This document shows, piece after piece, positions 26,206 through 34,972 of a stretch of 64,000 nucleotides of DNA (positions are counted from its first letter, which is position 1; each line of letters opens with the position of its first letter). This DNA comes from Anaerolineales bacterium. Its GTDB lineage: Bacteria > Chloroflexota > Anaerolineae > 4572-78 > J111. The translations under genes and the position numbers were made by a program. The notes under the pieces are model-generated. The model worked only from the letters and a program-made list of their open reading frames with translations. It had not been told where the DNA came from and did not search any database. The DNA lies in contig JACKAU010000017.1 in assembly GCA_020634855.1 (NCBI GenBank), positions 114,564-178,563 on the forward strand, read 5' to 3'.

Positions 26206-26762
26206 AAGCTATTTCCTTTCGACAAACTAGAGTCGGGGCTAGTTGAGTCTGGGTGATCATCGACGTTCCAGAGATGGTACGCTAATATCGTCACGCCTAA
26301 AACAATCGCAATATCGGCAATATTAAAGATAGGCCAGAAACCCACATCCACGAAATCGACGACGTAACCCCGAACAAACCGATCCAGCAAATTGCCCATC
26401 GCGCCGCCCAATTGTAAACCTAAACTGATCCTGATCCAAATATTCTCAGTGGGCAACTGGTGGTGGAAAGCAATGATTCCGGTGATAACAATGAAGGCAA
26501 TGCCCATAAAGAGTGTGCCCATTTGGGGAAACATGCCAAAAGCGGCGCCGGTATTGGTGATAAATGTCAATTTAAAGAGCCGATCCAGGGCTGGATACAG
26601 ACTCCACGATCCCCACAGGGGGATGTTTTTCACAACCAAAAATTTGGTGGCTTGATCCAGAGCAAAGGTGATGGCCGCCACTCCGATAATGGTGGGCAAT
26701 GGCCCACCCGTTTGTGACAGTGATGGTGTTATCGGCTTGCTGATGGGAAGTTCCCCTTTCAT
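26202..26762 (-). CDS. lspA: Lipoprotein signal peptidase LspA
   Basis: A 186-aa membrane aspartyl protease that removes signal peptides from prolipoproteins. It has four membrane helices, NTGAAFGMF (70-78), GNLLDR (D127) and FNIADI (D150) supplying the two catalytic Asp. Its N- and C-terminal extensions are hydrophilic. It would process the lipoproteins encoded at 277 and 13200. It is the first gene of a coupled group with the 93-aa frame and rluD. Confidence 0.96.
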   Translation of the reverse strand: MKGELPISKPITPSLSQTGGPLPTIIGVAAITFALDQATKFLVVKNIPLWGSWSLYPALDRLFKLTFITNTGAAFGMFPQMGTLFMGIAFIVITGIIAFHHQLPTENIWIRISLGLQLGGAMGNLLDRFVRGYVVDFVDVGFWPIFNIADIAIVLGVTILAYHLWNVDDHPDSTSPDSSLSKGNSL

Positions 26763-27175
26763 CCCTGACCCATTTTAACCGAAGTAAAATCGGATAACAA
26801 CCCGCCTTTTATCCTATCCAACCGGAGATTTTACACGTTTCCTTAAAAATAACCAAAGTTGTCACCCAAACGAGGAAAAAATAGTGAGGCGGCTATTGCT
26901 CATTACGGTGTTGATTGGAGCTACAATCGGTCCGACACAGAGCTGGTTGACTTTAGAGAATAGTTATAAAGTCAAGCTGGACAAAGACTCATGCTTATGA
27001 TACACTCGTAAATAATAGAATCTCAGGCTGTAAAATTGCTCATAAGAGTATACCCAGCAACAATATGATGAGTAGATAAGCACCCGGTCTACCGAAATTC
27101 TAAACCTTTGGTTACGTAATTGGCAATGATCATTTCAACCAGAAAACTTGAATCACATAAGAACATGAGGCTTCA
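26763..27175. other. Intergenic gap, no gene seen
   Basis: 413 bp between divergent lspA and the first lone receiver gene. No hairpin, operator or small gene could be supported. Confidence 0.4.
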
Positions 27176-27562
27176 ATGAGTCACACAACTCGTATTTTAT
27201 GTATAGATGATGAACCCGGTGTCGTGGAACTTGTCAGCCTAATTTTAAAGGCGCCGGATGTTGAAGTTGAAGGGGCCAATAGTGGCTCGGCTGCCTTGGA
27301 AATCATGCGCCAATCACCGCCGGATGTGGTTCTGCTGGATATCATGATGCCCGAAATGGATGGCTGGGAAGTATATAAGGAAATGCAGGCTGATGACAGC
27401 CTAAGACAGATCCCGGTGATCATCGTCACCGCCAGAAATAGTTCATTTGAAGAGATCATTGCCCGCGAACGCGCCGGGGTTAGCGACTATCTGACCAAAC
27501 CATTTCTCCCCAATGATCTTAGAAAAAGTCTGGCTCAGGTACTGAATGCCGCTAAACAGTAA
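27176..27562 (+). CDS. Single-domain response regulator
   Basis: A 128-aa CheY-like receiver only, with no output domain. The acidic pair is D11/D12, the phospho-acceptor D55 (LLDIMMPEMDGW), Thr in VTAR, and K in LTKPF. It is followed 14 nt later by a second single receiver. It probably acts as a phosphorelay carrier or regulates by protein contact. The hybrid kinase at 20952 is a candidate partner by proximity. Confidence 0.94.
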   Translation: MSHTTRILCIDDEPGVVELVSLILKAPDVEVEGANSGSAALEIMRQSPPDVVLLDIMMPEMDGWEVYKEMQADDSLRQIPVIIVTARNSSFEEIIARERAGVSDYLTKPFLPNDLRKSLAQVLNAAKQ

Positions 27563-27576
27563 GGGTGGGAACATCT

Positions 27577-27966
27577 ATGTCGAAGAAAAAGCGCATACTT
27601 TGTATTGAAGATGAAGCCGAAATGATCGATCTGACCCGGTTGGTTTTGGAGCGTGAAGGGTTTGAGGTCTTGGGGGCGGTGGGCGGCTCGGAAGGGTTAG
27701 AAATAGTTCACCGTGAAAAGCCCGATCTGGTTCTGCTTGATCTGATGATGCCCGATATTGACGGCTGGGAGGTTTACCGCCGCATGAAGGCCAACGGCGA
27801 CTCAGCCCAAATTCCGGTCATTGTCGTAACCGCCAAAGCGCAGAGTATTGACAAGGTTTTGGGGTTACAAGTGGCCAAAGTAGATGATTACATCACCAAG
27901 CCCTTTGGCCCTCAAGAATTGCTCGACAGTATCAACCGTATTTTAGACAAAAAAAACGCCCTCTAA
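27577..27966 (+). CDS. Single-domain response regulator
   Basis: A 129-aa CheY-like receiver with E11/D12, D55 (LLDLMMPDIDGW), VTAK and ITKPFGP. It resembles the preceding receiver, suggesting tandem duplication. The ATG at 27577 is preferred to a GTG at 27565 because AGGGTGGGA lies upstream at suitable spacing. The pair is probably co-transcribed. Confidence 0.94.
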   Translation: MSKKKRILCIEDEAEMIDLTRLVLEREGFEVLGAVGGSEGLEIVHREKPDLVLLDLMMPDIDGWEVYRRMKANGDSAQIPVIVVTAKAQSIDKVLGLQVAKVDDYITKPFGPQELLDSINRILDKKNAL

Positions 27967-28042
27967 GCCTGCCCTTCGTCTCCTCAACTTCCGCTCCAAT
28001 TTTGCCCAATCGCACCTGTAAATTATAATTACGAATATCCAG

Positions 28043-28115
28043 GCCCCGGTAGCTCAACGGATAGAGCAACTGCCTTCTAAGCAGTAGGTTAGAGGTTCGA
28101 GTCCTCTCCGGGGTG
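28043..28115 (+). tRNA. tRNA-Arg (TCT)
   Basis: Complete cloverleaf: acceptor GCCCCGG with CCGGGGT (G-U first pair), anticodon stem ACTGC/GCAGT around loop CTTCTAA with anticodon TCT (28076-28078), T arm AGAGG-TTCGAGT-CCTCT, discriminator G. CCA is not encoded. It reads AGA (and AGG by wobble). Confidence 0.96.
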
Positions 28116-28372
28116 CTTTCTTTTTTCTCAGAATGAGCTTTAAATCCTCATTCATTGCGCCTCGTTTGCTCCTATTCCGTTTGGCCGGCATTTCTCATCT
28201 ACCGGTTTTTTGATAGCCTCCGCTTGAGAGTTGGTCATTTTTTATCTTAATTCGTGAAATTCCGTGTTTATTTGTGGCTAAAATTTCGAGCGACACTTCA
28301 GGAAAACAATCGGTCTTCTCAACGCCTAGTTTAAAGACCCTAAATTTTCTCAGCGGTTAAGGGAGGTTTCCT
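28116..28372. other. Gap with a half-arm word repeat
   Basis: No gene. Around 28251-28282 the text TTCGTGAAATTCCGTGTTT then ATTTGTGGCT has the TTCCGTG-type words of other elements here, but no inverted partner. It may be a decayed copy. Confidence 0.3.
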
Positions 28373-29245
28373 ATGTTTGGCGATCAATTTACACAAGCCA
28401 AGATCAAGACGACGGATACAGAAATCCATCTTATTCACGGCGGCAGCGGCCAACCGCTGCTCTTGCTGCATGGATATCCCCAAACTCACGTTATGTGGCA
28501 TCTCGTTGCGCCTCGATTGGCCGAACATTTTTACGTCATTTGCCCGGATTTACGCGGCTATGGCGACAGCGCCAAACCGGTCACTACCCCCAATCATTAC
28601 CCCTATTCCAAACGAGCGATGGCTCAGGATATGGTCGAAGTGATGGCCACGCTCGGCTACGAACGGTTTTACGCCGCCGGTCACGATCGAGGTGGTCGGG
28701 TGCTGCACCGGTTGGCTCTGGACTACCCGCAACAGGTTGAAAAAGCCTGTGTGATGGATATCGCGCCGACCTACTATATGTTCAAGCATACCGATCAGCA
28801 GTTTGCCACCGGTTATTATCACTGGTTCTTCTTGATTCAACCCGAAGGCTTACCTGAGCATCTCATCGGAGGCGATCCGGCCTACTACCTCACCGAAAAA
28901 CTCAGTCGTTGGAGCGGCCCCGATGCCTTTTTTGATCCCAAAGCCGTCAAAGAGTACGTCCGATGTTTTGAAGACCCGGCGACTATCCACGCCTCGTGCG
29001 AAGATTACCGGGCCGCGGCCAGTATCGATCTGGAACACGACGAAGCGGATATGTCCCAAAAAATAACCTGCCCGCTGTTGGTGCTGTGGGGCGCTCAAGG
29101 TTTTGTCCACCGCACTTACGACGTTCTAGCGACCTGGCGCGAGCGAGCCGCCCACGTTCAGGGCCGCGCCTTAGACTGTGGCCATTTTCTGCCGGAAGAG
29201 CAGCCCGATGCCGTTTACGGGGCGTTGCTGGATTTTTTGGCGTAG
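28373..29245 (+). CDS. Fluoroacetate/haloacetate dehalogenase-type hydrolase
   Basis: A 290-aa alpha/beta hydrolase. The sequence carries the pattern known for fluoroacetate dehalogenases: LLHGYPQTHVMWH, CPDLRGYGDS, GHDRGGR (nucleophile D105, halide-carboxylate Arg R106 and R109), the GYYHWFF segment (H150, W151), Y212, and general base H271 in CGHFLPEE. Spacings match the D-R-x2-R, H-W, Y and H set of the characterised enzyme family. So defluorination or dehalogenation of short haloacids is the best call; some family members are epoxide hydrolase-like. The start follows GGGAGG. The nucleotidase gene follows after 43 nt. Confidence 0.88.
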   Translation: MFGDQFTQAKIKTTDTEIHLIHGGSGQPLLLLHGYPQTHVMWHLVAPRLAEHFYVICPDLRGYGDSAKPVTTPNHYPYSKRAMAQDMVEVMATLGYERFYAAGHDRGGRVLHRLALDYPQQVEKACVMDIAPTYYMFKHTDQQFATGYYHWFFLIQPEGLPEHLIGGDPAYYLTEKLSRWSGPDAFFDPKAVKEYVRCFEDPATIHASCEDYRAAASIDLEHDEADMSQKITCPLLVLWGAQGFVHRTYDVLATWRERAAHVQGRALDCGHFLPEEQPDAVYGALLDFLA

Positions 29246-29288
29246 TTCACGTCTGATTTTTCGCCGACACACCACCACGGAGTTAACG

Positions 29289-29867
29289 ATGAGCCACTTC
29301 TTCGCCTATCTGGCTAAAATGAAATTCATCCAGCGTTGGGGCTTGATGCGCAACACCAGCCCCGAAAATATCCAGGAACACAGCCTACAAGTAGCGATGA
29401 TCGCCCACGGCCTGGCGATTATCAAAAATCGCCGTTTTGCGGGACAGGTCAACCCAGAGCGGGTGGCTACGCTGGCGCTATTTCACGACGCCAGCGAGGT
29501 CATTACCGGCGATCTGGCGACGCCGATCAAAAATTTTAATCCCAAAATCAAAACCGCCTATAGCGAAATCGAGATCGTGGCCAAACAGAAACTGTTCGAC
29601 ATGCTGCCGGATGAACTGAAAGTGGATTATGAGTCGATTTTTTTCAAGCAAGACGATGATGAGCCGCACTGGCAGTTGATCAAAGCGGCGGACAAAATTT
29701 GCGCTTACCTAAAATGTCTGGAAGAGTTGAAGGTCGGCAATGAAGAGTTTGCCAAAGCGGCTCGGGTCATCGAAAGTGATATCGCTCAACTCGAACTGCC
29801 GGAAGTGACCTACTTTATGAATACGTATGTGGCCAGCTTCTCCCTGACTCTGGATGAGTTGAATTAA
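29289..29867 (+). CDS. yfbR: 5'-deoxynucleotidase, YfbR-type HD hydrolase
   Basis: A 192-aa HD-domain enzyme that dephosphorylates 5'-deoxyribonucleoside monophosphates. It parallels E. coli YfbR along its length: SHFFAYLAKMK, RWGLMRNTSPENIQEHSLQVA (H31), HDASEVITGD (H66, D67), KAADKICAYLKCLEEL and SFSLTLDE at the end. The start at 29289 gives the family N-terminus; a longer frame from 29178 is not needed. It ends just before a terminator. Confidence 0.94.
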   Translation: MSHFFAYLAKMKFIQRWGLMRNTSPENIQEHSLQVAMIAHGLAIIKNRRFAGQVNPERVATLALFHDASEVITGDLATPIKNFNPKIKTAYSEIEIVAKQKLFDMLPDELKVDYESIFFKQDDDEPHWQLIKAADKICAYLKCLEELKVGNEEFAKAARVIESDIAQLELPEVTYFMNTYVASFSLTLDELN

Positions 29868-29871
29868 AAAA

Positions 29872-29905
29872 AGCCGGAGCGTGATAGACACGACCCGGCT
29901 CTATT
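29872..29905 (+). terminator. Terminator after yfbR-type gene
   Basis: AGCCGG (29872-29877) pairs with CCGGCT (29895-29900), with an inner CGTG/CACG stem, an A tract before and CTATTT after. Further small hairpins (GACACAATC/GATTGTGTC, AGAGAC/GTCTCT) fill the convergent gap to 30035. Confidence 0.6.
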
Positions 29906-30035
29906 TAAGGATGAGGAGGCGACACAATCTTTCTCACAAGCCTGCTTTGATTGTGTCTACTATTTAGACGCAGAGACAACCCGTCTCTTACGCGTTTGTT
30001 GTAAAAAAATCCCCGGATTTACCCCGATTTTAAAG

Positions 30036-31121
30036 TTAAACCGAGGCCGCCGTTTTTTGGCGGAACACGTCAAGCTGGCCTTGGGCGTACATCAACTCCG
30101 CATTCAACACTGAGCCGCCGGCCGCTCCCCGGACGGTATTGTGAGCCAGGGCCACAAACCGCACATCCATCACATCGCAGGGCCGCAGCCGGCCCACCGT
30201 GGTCGCCATTCCCCGGCCCGCATCACGATCGAGGCGAGGTTGGGGCCGATTGTTTTCGGCGCGGATAACCAGCGGCGGCTGCGGTGCGAAGGGCAAATTG
30301 AGCTGCTGCGGCAGCGGCTCCCAGGTTTGCCACGCTTCCAGAATATCGCCCAAAGACGGTTTGTTTTTGAAACTGACCGAAACCGTCACCAGGTGGCCGT
30401 CGCTGACCGGCACCCGGTTACAGTGGGCGCTGATTCTAATCCCCGCCATCTCCACTTCCTGACCGTTGGAAAATCCCAACATTTTGTTTGGCTCCTGCCC
30501 CATCTTGACCTCTTCACTCTCGGCGACGAAAGGCAGAATGTTGTCGATAATGTCCAGGCTGGGTACGCCGGGATACCCCGCCCCGGAAACAGCCTGCATC
30601 GAGGTGGCAATGACCGCCTCAACTCCAAATTGGCTATGCAAGGGGGCCAGGGCCATCGTCATGGGAATTGAGGTACAATTGGGGTTGGTGACAATGAAGC
30701 CCCGCTTGAACCCTTGCGCGGCCTGCTGGGTTGGGAGTAAATCCAGATGTTCCGGGTTTACCTCCGGGATCAGCAGCGGGACATCACTGTCCATGCGGTG
30801 CGCGCCGGCGTTGCTAAACACACCGTAGCCGGCCGCGGCGTACTGCGTTTCCCATTCTCGGGCCGAATTCGTCGGCAAAGCGGAAAAAACGAGGTCGCAG
30901 TCTAAATCCAACGCCATTTCCTGTACGGTCATTGTGGCTAAATGGTCAGGCATCGGCTGAGTCAAAATCCAATTAGTGGCTTCCCGGTAAGTTTTACCGG
31001 CCGATCGTTCCGACGCGGCCAAAACGGTCAGGTCAAAATAGGGATGGTCGGTTAAAAGTTGGGCAAATCGCTGCCCAACGGCCCCCGTTGCCCCTAAGAC
31101 GCCTACTTTTATTTTGCTCAT
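30036..31121 (-). CDS. asd: Aspartate-semialdehyde dehydrogenase
   Basis: A 361-aa enzyme that reduces aspartyl phosphate to the semialdehyde on the Thr/Met/Lys pathway. It has the NADP motif GATGAVGQ (10-17), catalytic C149 in TNPNCTS, and SGAGYPGVPS. Residue patterns fit the archaeal/fungal-like subclass rather than the E. coli type. The start follows GGAGG. It lies 48 nt downstream of thrC, forming a threonine-pathway operon. Confidence 0.96.
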   Translation of the reverse strand: MSKIKVGVLGATGAVGQRFAQLLTDHPYFDLTVLAASERSAGKTYREATNWILTQPMPDHLATMTVQEMALDLDCDLVFSALPTNSAREWETQYAAAGYGVFSNAGAHRMDSDVPLLIPEVNPEHLDLLPTQQAAQGFKRGFIVTNPNCTSIPMTMALAPLHSQFGVEAVIATSMQAVSGAGYPGVPSLDIIDNILPFVAESEEVKMGQEPNKMLGFSNGQEVEMAGIRISAHCNRVPVSDGHLVTVSVSFKNKPSLGDILEAWQTWEPLPQQLNLPFAPQPPLVIRAENNRPQPRLDRDAGRGMATTVGRLRPCDVMDVRFVALAHNTVRGAAGGSVLNAELMYAQGQLDVFRQKTAASV

Positions 31122-31169
31122 AAGACTGCCTCCATGTTTATGTAAATCTAGATTTTCTTGGTTTACGAA

Positions 31170-32504
31170 TCAATGCGCTCTTGCCAGACGTTTCTCGATT
31201 TCCTTTTGCACAGCGGAGAGCGTTGGTTCCAAAACGATCGGCCGATTGGCCAGTTTGGCGTTGGGCCAGTTGCCGGTGTGGTAATCGACTGTGGCCGTTG
31301 GGTCTTTCAGTAAGTTGCCGGTCAAAATACCCACGACTGTTTCATCAGACGCAATGACGCCGTTATCGACCAGTTTACGCGCCCCGGCCACGGAGGCCGC
31401 AGACGCCGGCTCGCAGCCGATGCCGGTGCTGTCGATGAGGGCTTTGGCGTTCATAATTTCCTCATCCGTCACCGATATAGAGACCCCGTTGGTCCAGTTC
31501 AATGCGCGAATAGCCCGCTCATAGCTGACCGGATTACCGATAGAGATAGCCGTCGCGATGGTGTTGGCTTTGACCGATTTTCGCTCGCTGAAGCCGGTCA
31601 GATAACTTTGGTAAAAGGGACTGGCTCCTTCGGCTTGAATGGTAGCCAGACGCGGCATGCTATCGATCAGCCCCAGTTCGCGAGCTTCGTACAGGGCTTT
31701 ACCGAACGCGGCGGTGTTCCCGAGATTGCCGCCCGGCAGGACAATCCAGTCGGGTGGCTGCCAGTTGAAGCCTTGCAAAATCTCGAATACGATCGATTTC
31801 TGGCCCTCCAAGCGGAAGGGATTAAGCGAATTGAGCAAGTAAATCCCCATCTCGTTGCAAACCTGCTGCACCAGACGCATGGCATCGTCAAAATCACCGT
31901 TGATTTGCAGGGTGTTGGCCCCATAGGCCAGAGCCTGGGCCAGTTTGCCCGCTGCAATTTTTCCGGCGGGGATAAAGATGAATGCGGGCAGGCCGGCTCT
32001 GGCGGCGTAGGCCGCCAGCGAGGCTGAGGTGTTGCCGGTTGAGGCGCAGGCCACCGCCTGAGCGCCAATCAGCATCGCTTGAGTGACGCCCACCGTCATA
32101 CCGCGATCTTTGAACGATCCGGTGGGGTTTTCGCCTTCGTGTTTCAAATAGAATTCATCGACGCCAATCCATTCTGACATACAAGGGTGCTCGTATAGCG
32201 GCGTATTGCCTTCAGGCCGGCTGATGATCGTGTTGACTGGAGCCGGCAGGATGAGTTCCCGATAGCGCCATACGCCGGAGTCGGTCACCGGCTCAACCCG
32301 AGGACCGGGCGCGCTCCTGACCCGCTGATCAAACAAAGCTCGATTTATCTGAGCGCGCAGCGCGTCGAAATCATGCCAAACATCCAGCAGCGATCCGCTG
32401 TCGGATAGATAGCGAACTTGGCCGGCAGGATAGGTTTCCCGGCCGTCTATCGAGCGGAGTGAAACGGTCGATAGAGCTTCATTCAGTGTTTTTTCTTGAA
32501 GCAT
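31170..32504 (-). CDS. thrC: Threonine synthase
   Basis: A 444-aa PLP enzyme converting O-phosphohomoserine to threonine. The PLP lysine is K132 in GSFKDRGMT; SxGN-type contacts (ASTGNTSAS) and the glycine-rich VLPGGNLGN loop are visible. The N-terminal extension before residue 75 has a domain typical of longer ThrC. The start follows AAGGAAAAAATA. It is upstream of asd in the same operon. Confidence 0.95.
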   Translation of the reverse strand: MLQEKTLNEALSTVSLRSIDGRETYPAGQVRYLSDSGSLLDVWHDFDALRAQINRALFDQRVRSAPGPRVEPVTDSGVWRYRELILPAPVNTIISRPEGNTPLYEHPCMSEWIGVDEFYLKHEGENPTGSFKDRGMTVGVTQAMLIGAQAVACASTGNTSASLAAYAARAGLPAFIFIPAGKIAAGKLAQALAYGANTLQINGDFDDAMRLVQQVCNEMGIYLLNSLNPFRLEGQKSIVFEILQGFNWQPPDWIVLPGGNLGNTAAFGKALYEARELGLIDSMPRLATIQAEGASPFYQSYLTGFSERKSVKANTIATAISIGNPVSYERAIRALNWTNGVSISVTDEEIMNAKALIDSTGIGCEPASAASVAGARKLVDNGVIASDETVVGILTGNLLKDPTATVDYHTGNWPNAKLANRPIVLEPTLSAVQKEIEKRLARAH

Positions 32505-32536
32505 TATTTTTTCCTTAGAGTAAACAGCCTTAAAAT

Positions 32537-33946
32537 CTACTTTTCTGGCTCGTCATCATCCTCGTATTCGTCGTCGTCATCGTACTCGTCATCGTCATAA
32601 TATTCATTATCGTCGTATTCATCGTCGTCGTCATAAGCTTCGACTTCATTTTGTTCATACTCGAAGTCAGCATCTTCTTCCTTCTGGCCCCAACCCAGAC
32701 GATAGAGCCAGACCAGGCCGGCCATCACGGCGCCGGCAAATGACAAACCGAGGCCGCCCACACAGCCCAGAGTGCCGACTGTACTTAGCATCACCGGCAG
32801 GTTGGATGGACCGTCATCGCCGCTCGTAGTTGAGGCGTCACCGCCTTCCGGCGTCGGTGTAGGTGACGGGCGGGGGTGGGCCGTGGCGGTTGGCGGCGGT
32901 GTGTTGGTTGGCGTCAATGTCGGCGGCGGCGGAATCGGGGTATCGGTGGCCGCAGGAGTAGGGGTATCAGGTTCGTCAGTTGGTTCGCCGGTAGACTCCT
33001 CGGTAGGTTCTGTGGTCGATTCTTCGATAGAGTCCGACTCTGTTTCGGCCCTAGCTTCCGGCTCTGCTTCTTCGAGGTCGGCCTCCGGCTCGTCAGTTGA
33101 CTCGACTTGGGCCAGGGCTTGACCCTCAGCAATCTCCGGCTCCTCTGTTGGCACAGGGGTCTCAGTCGGCGGTACAGGCGTCGGTTCTTCGGTTGGCTCC
33201 TCAGTCGGCGTTTCCTCAACCACAACGGTTATCGGATCGCCGCCGACCGGTTTAAGGCCGAGATCGTCGATCCAAAACTTGTCATTACTGGGCGGGATAG
33301 GATAACCTTTTTCAGCCGCCCGCACCTTCCAGGTGTCATCGATCCGCAAAAAAACGGTAATGGTATCGGCTTGAGCGGTGACCGTCACATACTCTACGTT
33401 GCAGATTTTGCAGTCGTTGCGCCAGTTGTCTTCAGACCAGACCACATTGGGCGAACGAGAGTCGGTGCCGCCGGTAGGGTCGATACCGATCCGGCGGCCG
33501 ATCCCGCCGGTGGCTTTGTTAATGGAAGCATCGTTTGACAGAGAGTCGAAGACCAACCAGACGATGTTGGCGTAATAGTTACGCCCTTTTTCAACCGACA
33601 CCTGCTGCAGGATGCCCCCCACAAAGTGATCGGCGGTGACAATATAGCCCGCCGGACAAAGAGGAGCGTGGCACTCGCCGCCGCCTTGCAGCACATTAAA
33701 ATCAGCGCCGCCGGTTTCAATAAATGATTGCCAGTGATTCATCCCCTGGTCAAAGTTGCAGTTCTGTAAGATGTTTTCCTTTTGCTGGCAGACATCCGGA
33801 AAATCTTGAGCGTAGTTGATCGGTTGCGGTTGAAAAATTAGGAGACACACCAGTAAAATTACAAGTTGTAAGCCTATTTTTAATTTGATATTGTCTGTAA
33901 ACATTCCCATAAAAAAACCGCATTTCTTCCTTAAGGCCGTATGCAT
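32537..33946 (-). CDS. Anchored surface protein with acidic tail
   Basis: A 469-aa exported protein. Signal/anchor helix about 24-43, then an extracellular beta domain (about 55-245) starting ENILQNCNFDQGMNHW, like carbohydrate-binding or DUF-type 'N-F-E' modules, with WIDDLGLKPV near its end. A long Thr/Pro/Glu-rich linker (about 250-385) follows, then one membrane helix (about 395-418) and an extremely acidic Asp/Glu/Tyr tail, probably cytoplasmic. The start is uncertain (33946 or ATG 33910). The function is unknown. A sensor or adhesion role is possible. Confidence 0.75.
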   Translation of the reverse strand: MHTALRKKCGFFMGMFTDNIKLKIGLQLVILLVCLLIFQPQPINYAQDFPDVCQQKENILQNCNFDQGMNHWQSFIETGGADFNVLQGGGECHAPLCPAGYIVTADHFVGGILQQVSVEKGRNYYANIVWLVFDSLSNDASINKATGGIGRRIGIDPTGGTDSRSPNVVWSEDNWRNDCKICNVEYVTVTAQADTITVFLRIDDTWKVRAAEKGYPIPPSNDKFWIDDLGLKPVGGDPITVVVEETPTEEPTEEPTPVPPTETPVPTEEPEIAEGQALAQVESTDEPEADLEEAEPEARAETESDSIEESTTEPTEESTGEPTDEPDTPTPAATDTPIPPPPTLTPTNTPPPTATAHPRPSPTPTPEGGDASTTSGDDGPSNLPVMLSTVGTLGCVGGLGLSFAGAVMAGLVWLYRLGWGQKEEDADFEYEQNEVEAYDDDDEYDDNEYYDDDEYDDDDEYEDDDEPEK

Positions 33947-34020
33947 TTAACTTTAAAAGTCTCAAATGAGTTGTGCAGTATACTCTAAGCAGTAGGAGAT
34001 AGCAAGTGAATTTGAAATAA

Positions 34021-34055
34021 AAAACCGGCCACGCTCATCTAGTGTGGCCGGTTTT
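34021..34055 (-). terminator. Terminator after TPR-like membrane protein
   Basis: AAAACCGGCCAC (34021-34032) pairs with GTGGCCGGTTTT (34044-34055), a 12-bp perfect stem with T tracts for both strands. It ends the leftward gene at 34154. Confidence 0.8.
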
Positions 34056-34153
34056 CTTTGCTGATAAATGTCTTATGCCGATTTGGCCTGACGAGCCAAA
34101 TTTGGACCAAATTCGTCGGATTTAATCATCTACCACGGGTCACAGCCATATCG

Positions 34154-34885
34154 CTACCTGTTTGGTGTGGGCGATACCACTTGCGTCGGTATGGGAGTGG
34201 GTGGATCGGTAGGTTTAGCCGTGGGCAGTTCTAAATGGGGTAGGGGGGTGTTCGTCGCCGTAGCGGTTGCTTCGGGTGTGGCCGTCTCGGTGGGGGTCGG
34301 TTCTTCAGTGGGCGGGCTAACGGCTTCAACCGAGCCGGCCGGTGGATTTCCAGCCGGATTGGCCTCACCGCTGTCGCCGCTGCCAAACCCGAAAATCACC
34401 GAGGCCACGGCAATGCCGCCCAACCCTAACACCACTAACAGCACCACCAGCAAAATGATCACCAGCCGCATATTGATGCCGGAGCCGGCTTTCTTCGCTT
34501 TCGATTTTTTTGCGCCCTGTTTCATAGAGCTAGGGAGGGTCAGTTCCTCTTCAATGTCATCATCATCGGTAACGACAAAGTCATCGATAAATGTGGCCGG
34601 TTCTTCGTCCCATTCCTCTAATACATCGCTCAGCATATCACTGGCGTCAAAGGTGCCGGCATGTAAGGCTTCCATGCCCCGCTGGGCCACCACATTATTG
34701 GGGTTGAGCGCCAACACATTCTCCAGGCAAATCTCGCGATCCTCATCAGAGTCGACCACGGAAGTTAGCCATAGCCAAACATCCTCATTCTCCTCTTGGG
34801 TTTCCAGCAGATCCTCAAGGATTTGACGCCCTTCCTCTCTGTTGCCCATTCTAATATGTTGAATGGCTTCTTCTAACGTTGACAT
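34154..34885 (-). CDS. TPR-like anchored membrane protein
   Basis: A 243-aa protein. The N-terminal TPR-like helical region (about 3-75, MGNREEGRQILEDLLE and NPNNVVAQRGMEAL) is followed by an acidic stretch, a Lys-rich stop-transfer (KQGAKKSKAKK), one membrane helix (about 133-158) and a Thr/Pro-rich C-terminus outside. This is a common Chloroflexota style of membrane adaptor. The start follows GGGAG. The partner is unknown. Confidence 0.78.
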   Translation of the reverse strand: MSTLEEAIQHIRMGNREEGRQILEDLLETQEENEDVWLWLTSVVDSDEDREICLENVLALNPNNVVAQRGMEALHAGTFDASDMLSDVLEEWDEEPATFIDDFVVTDDDDIEEELTLPSSMKQGAKKSKAKKAGSGINMRLVIILLVVLLVVLGLGGIAVASVIFGFGSGDSGEANPAGNPPAGSVEAVSPPTEEPTPTETATPEATATATNTPLPHLELPTAKPTDPPTPIPTQVVSPTPNR

Positions 34886-34972
34886 TAAGTGGCTCCCATT
34901 TTTTTGCGAGGCAATTCTTTACCTCGCATTATAACATCACTTCAATTGCTATGACAAGTTATGTGAAATCAG

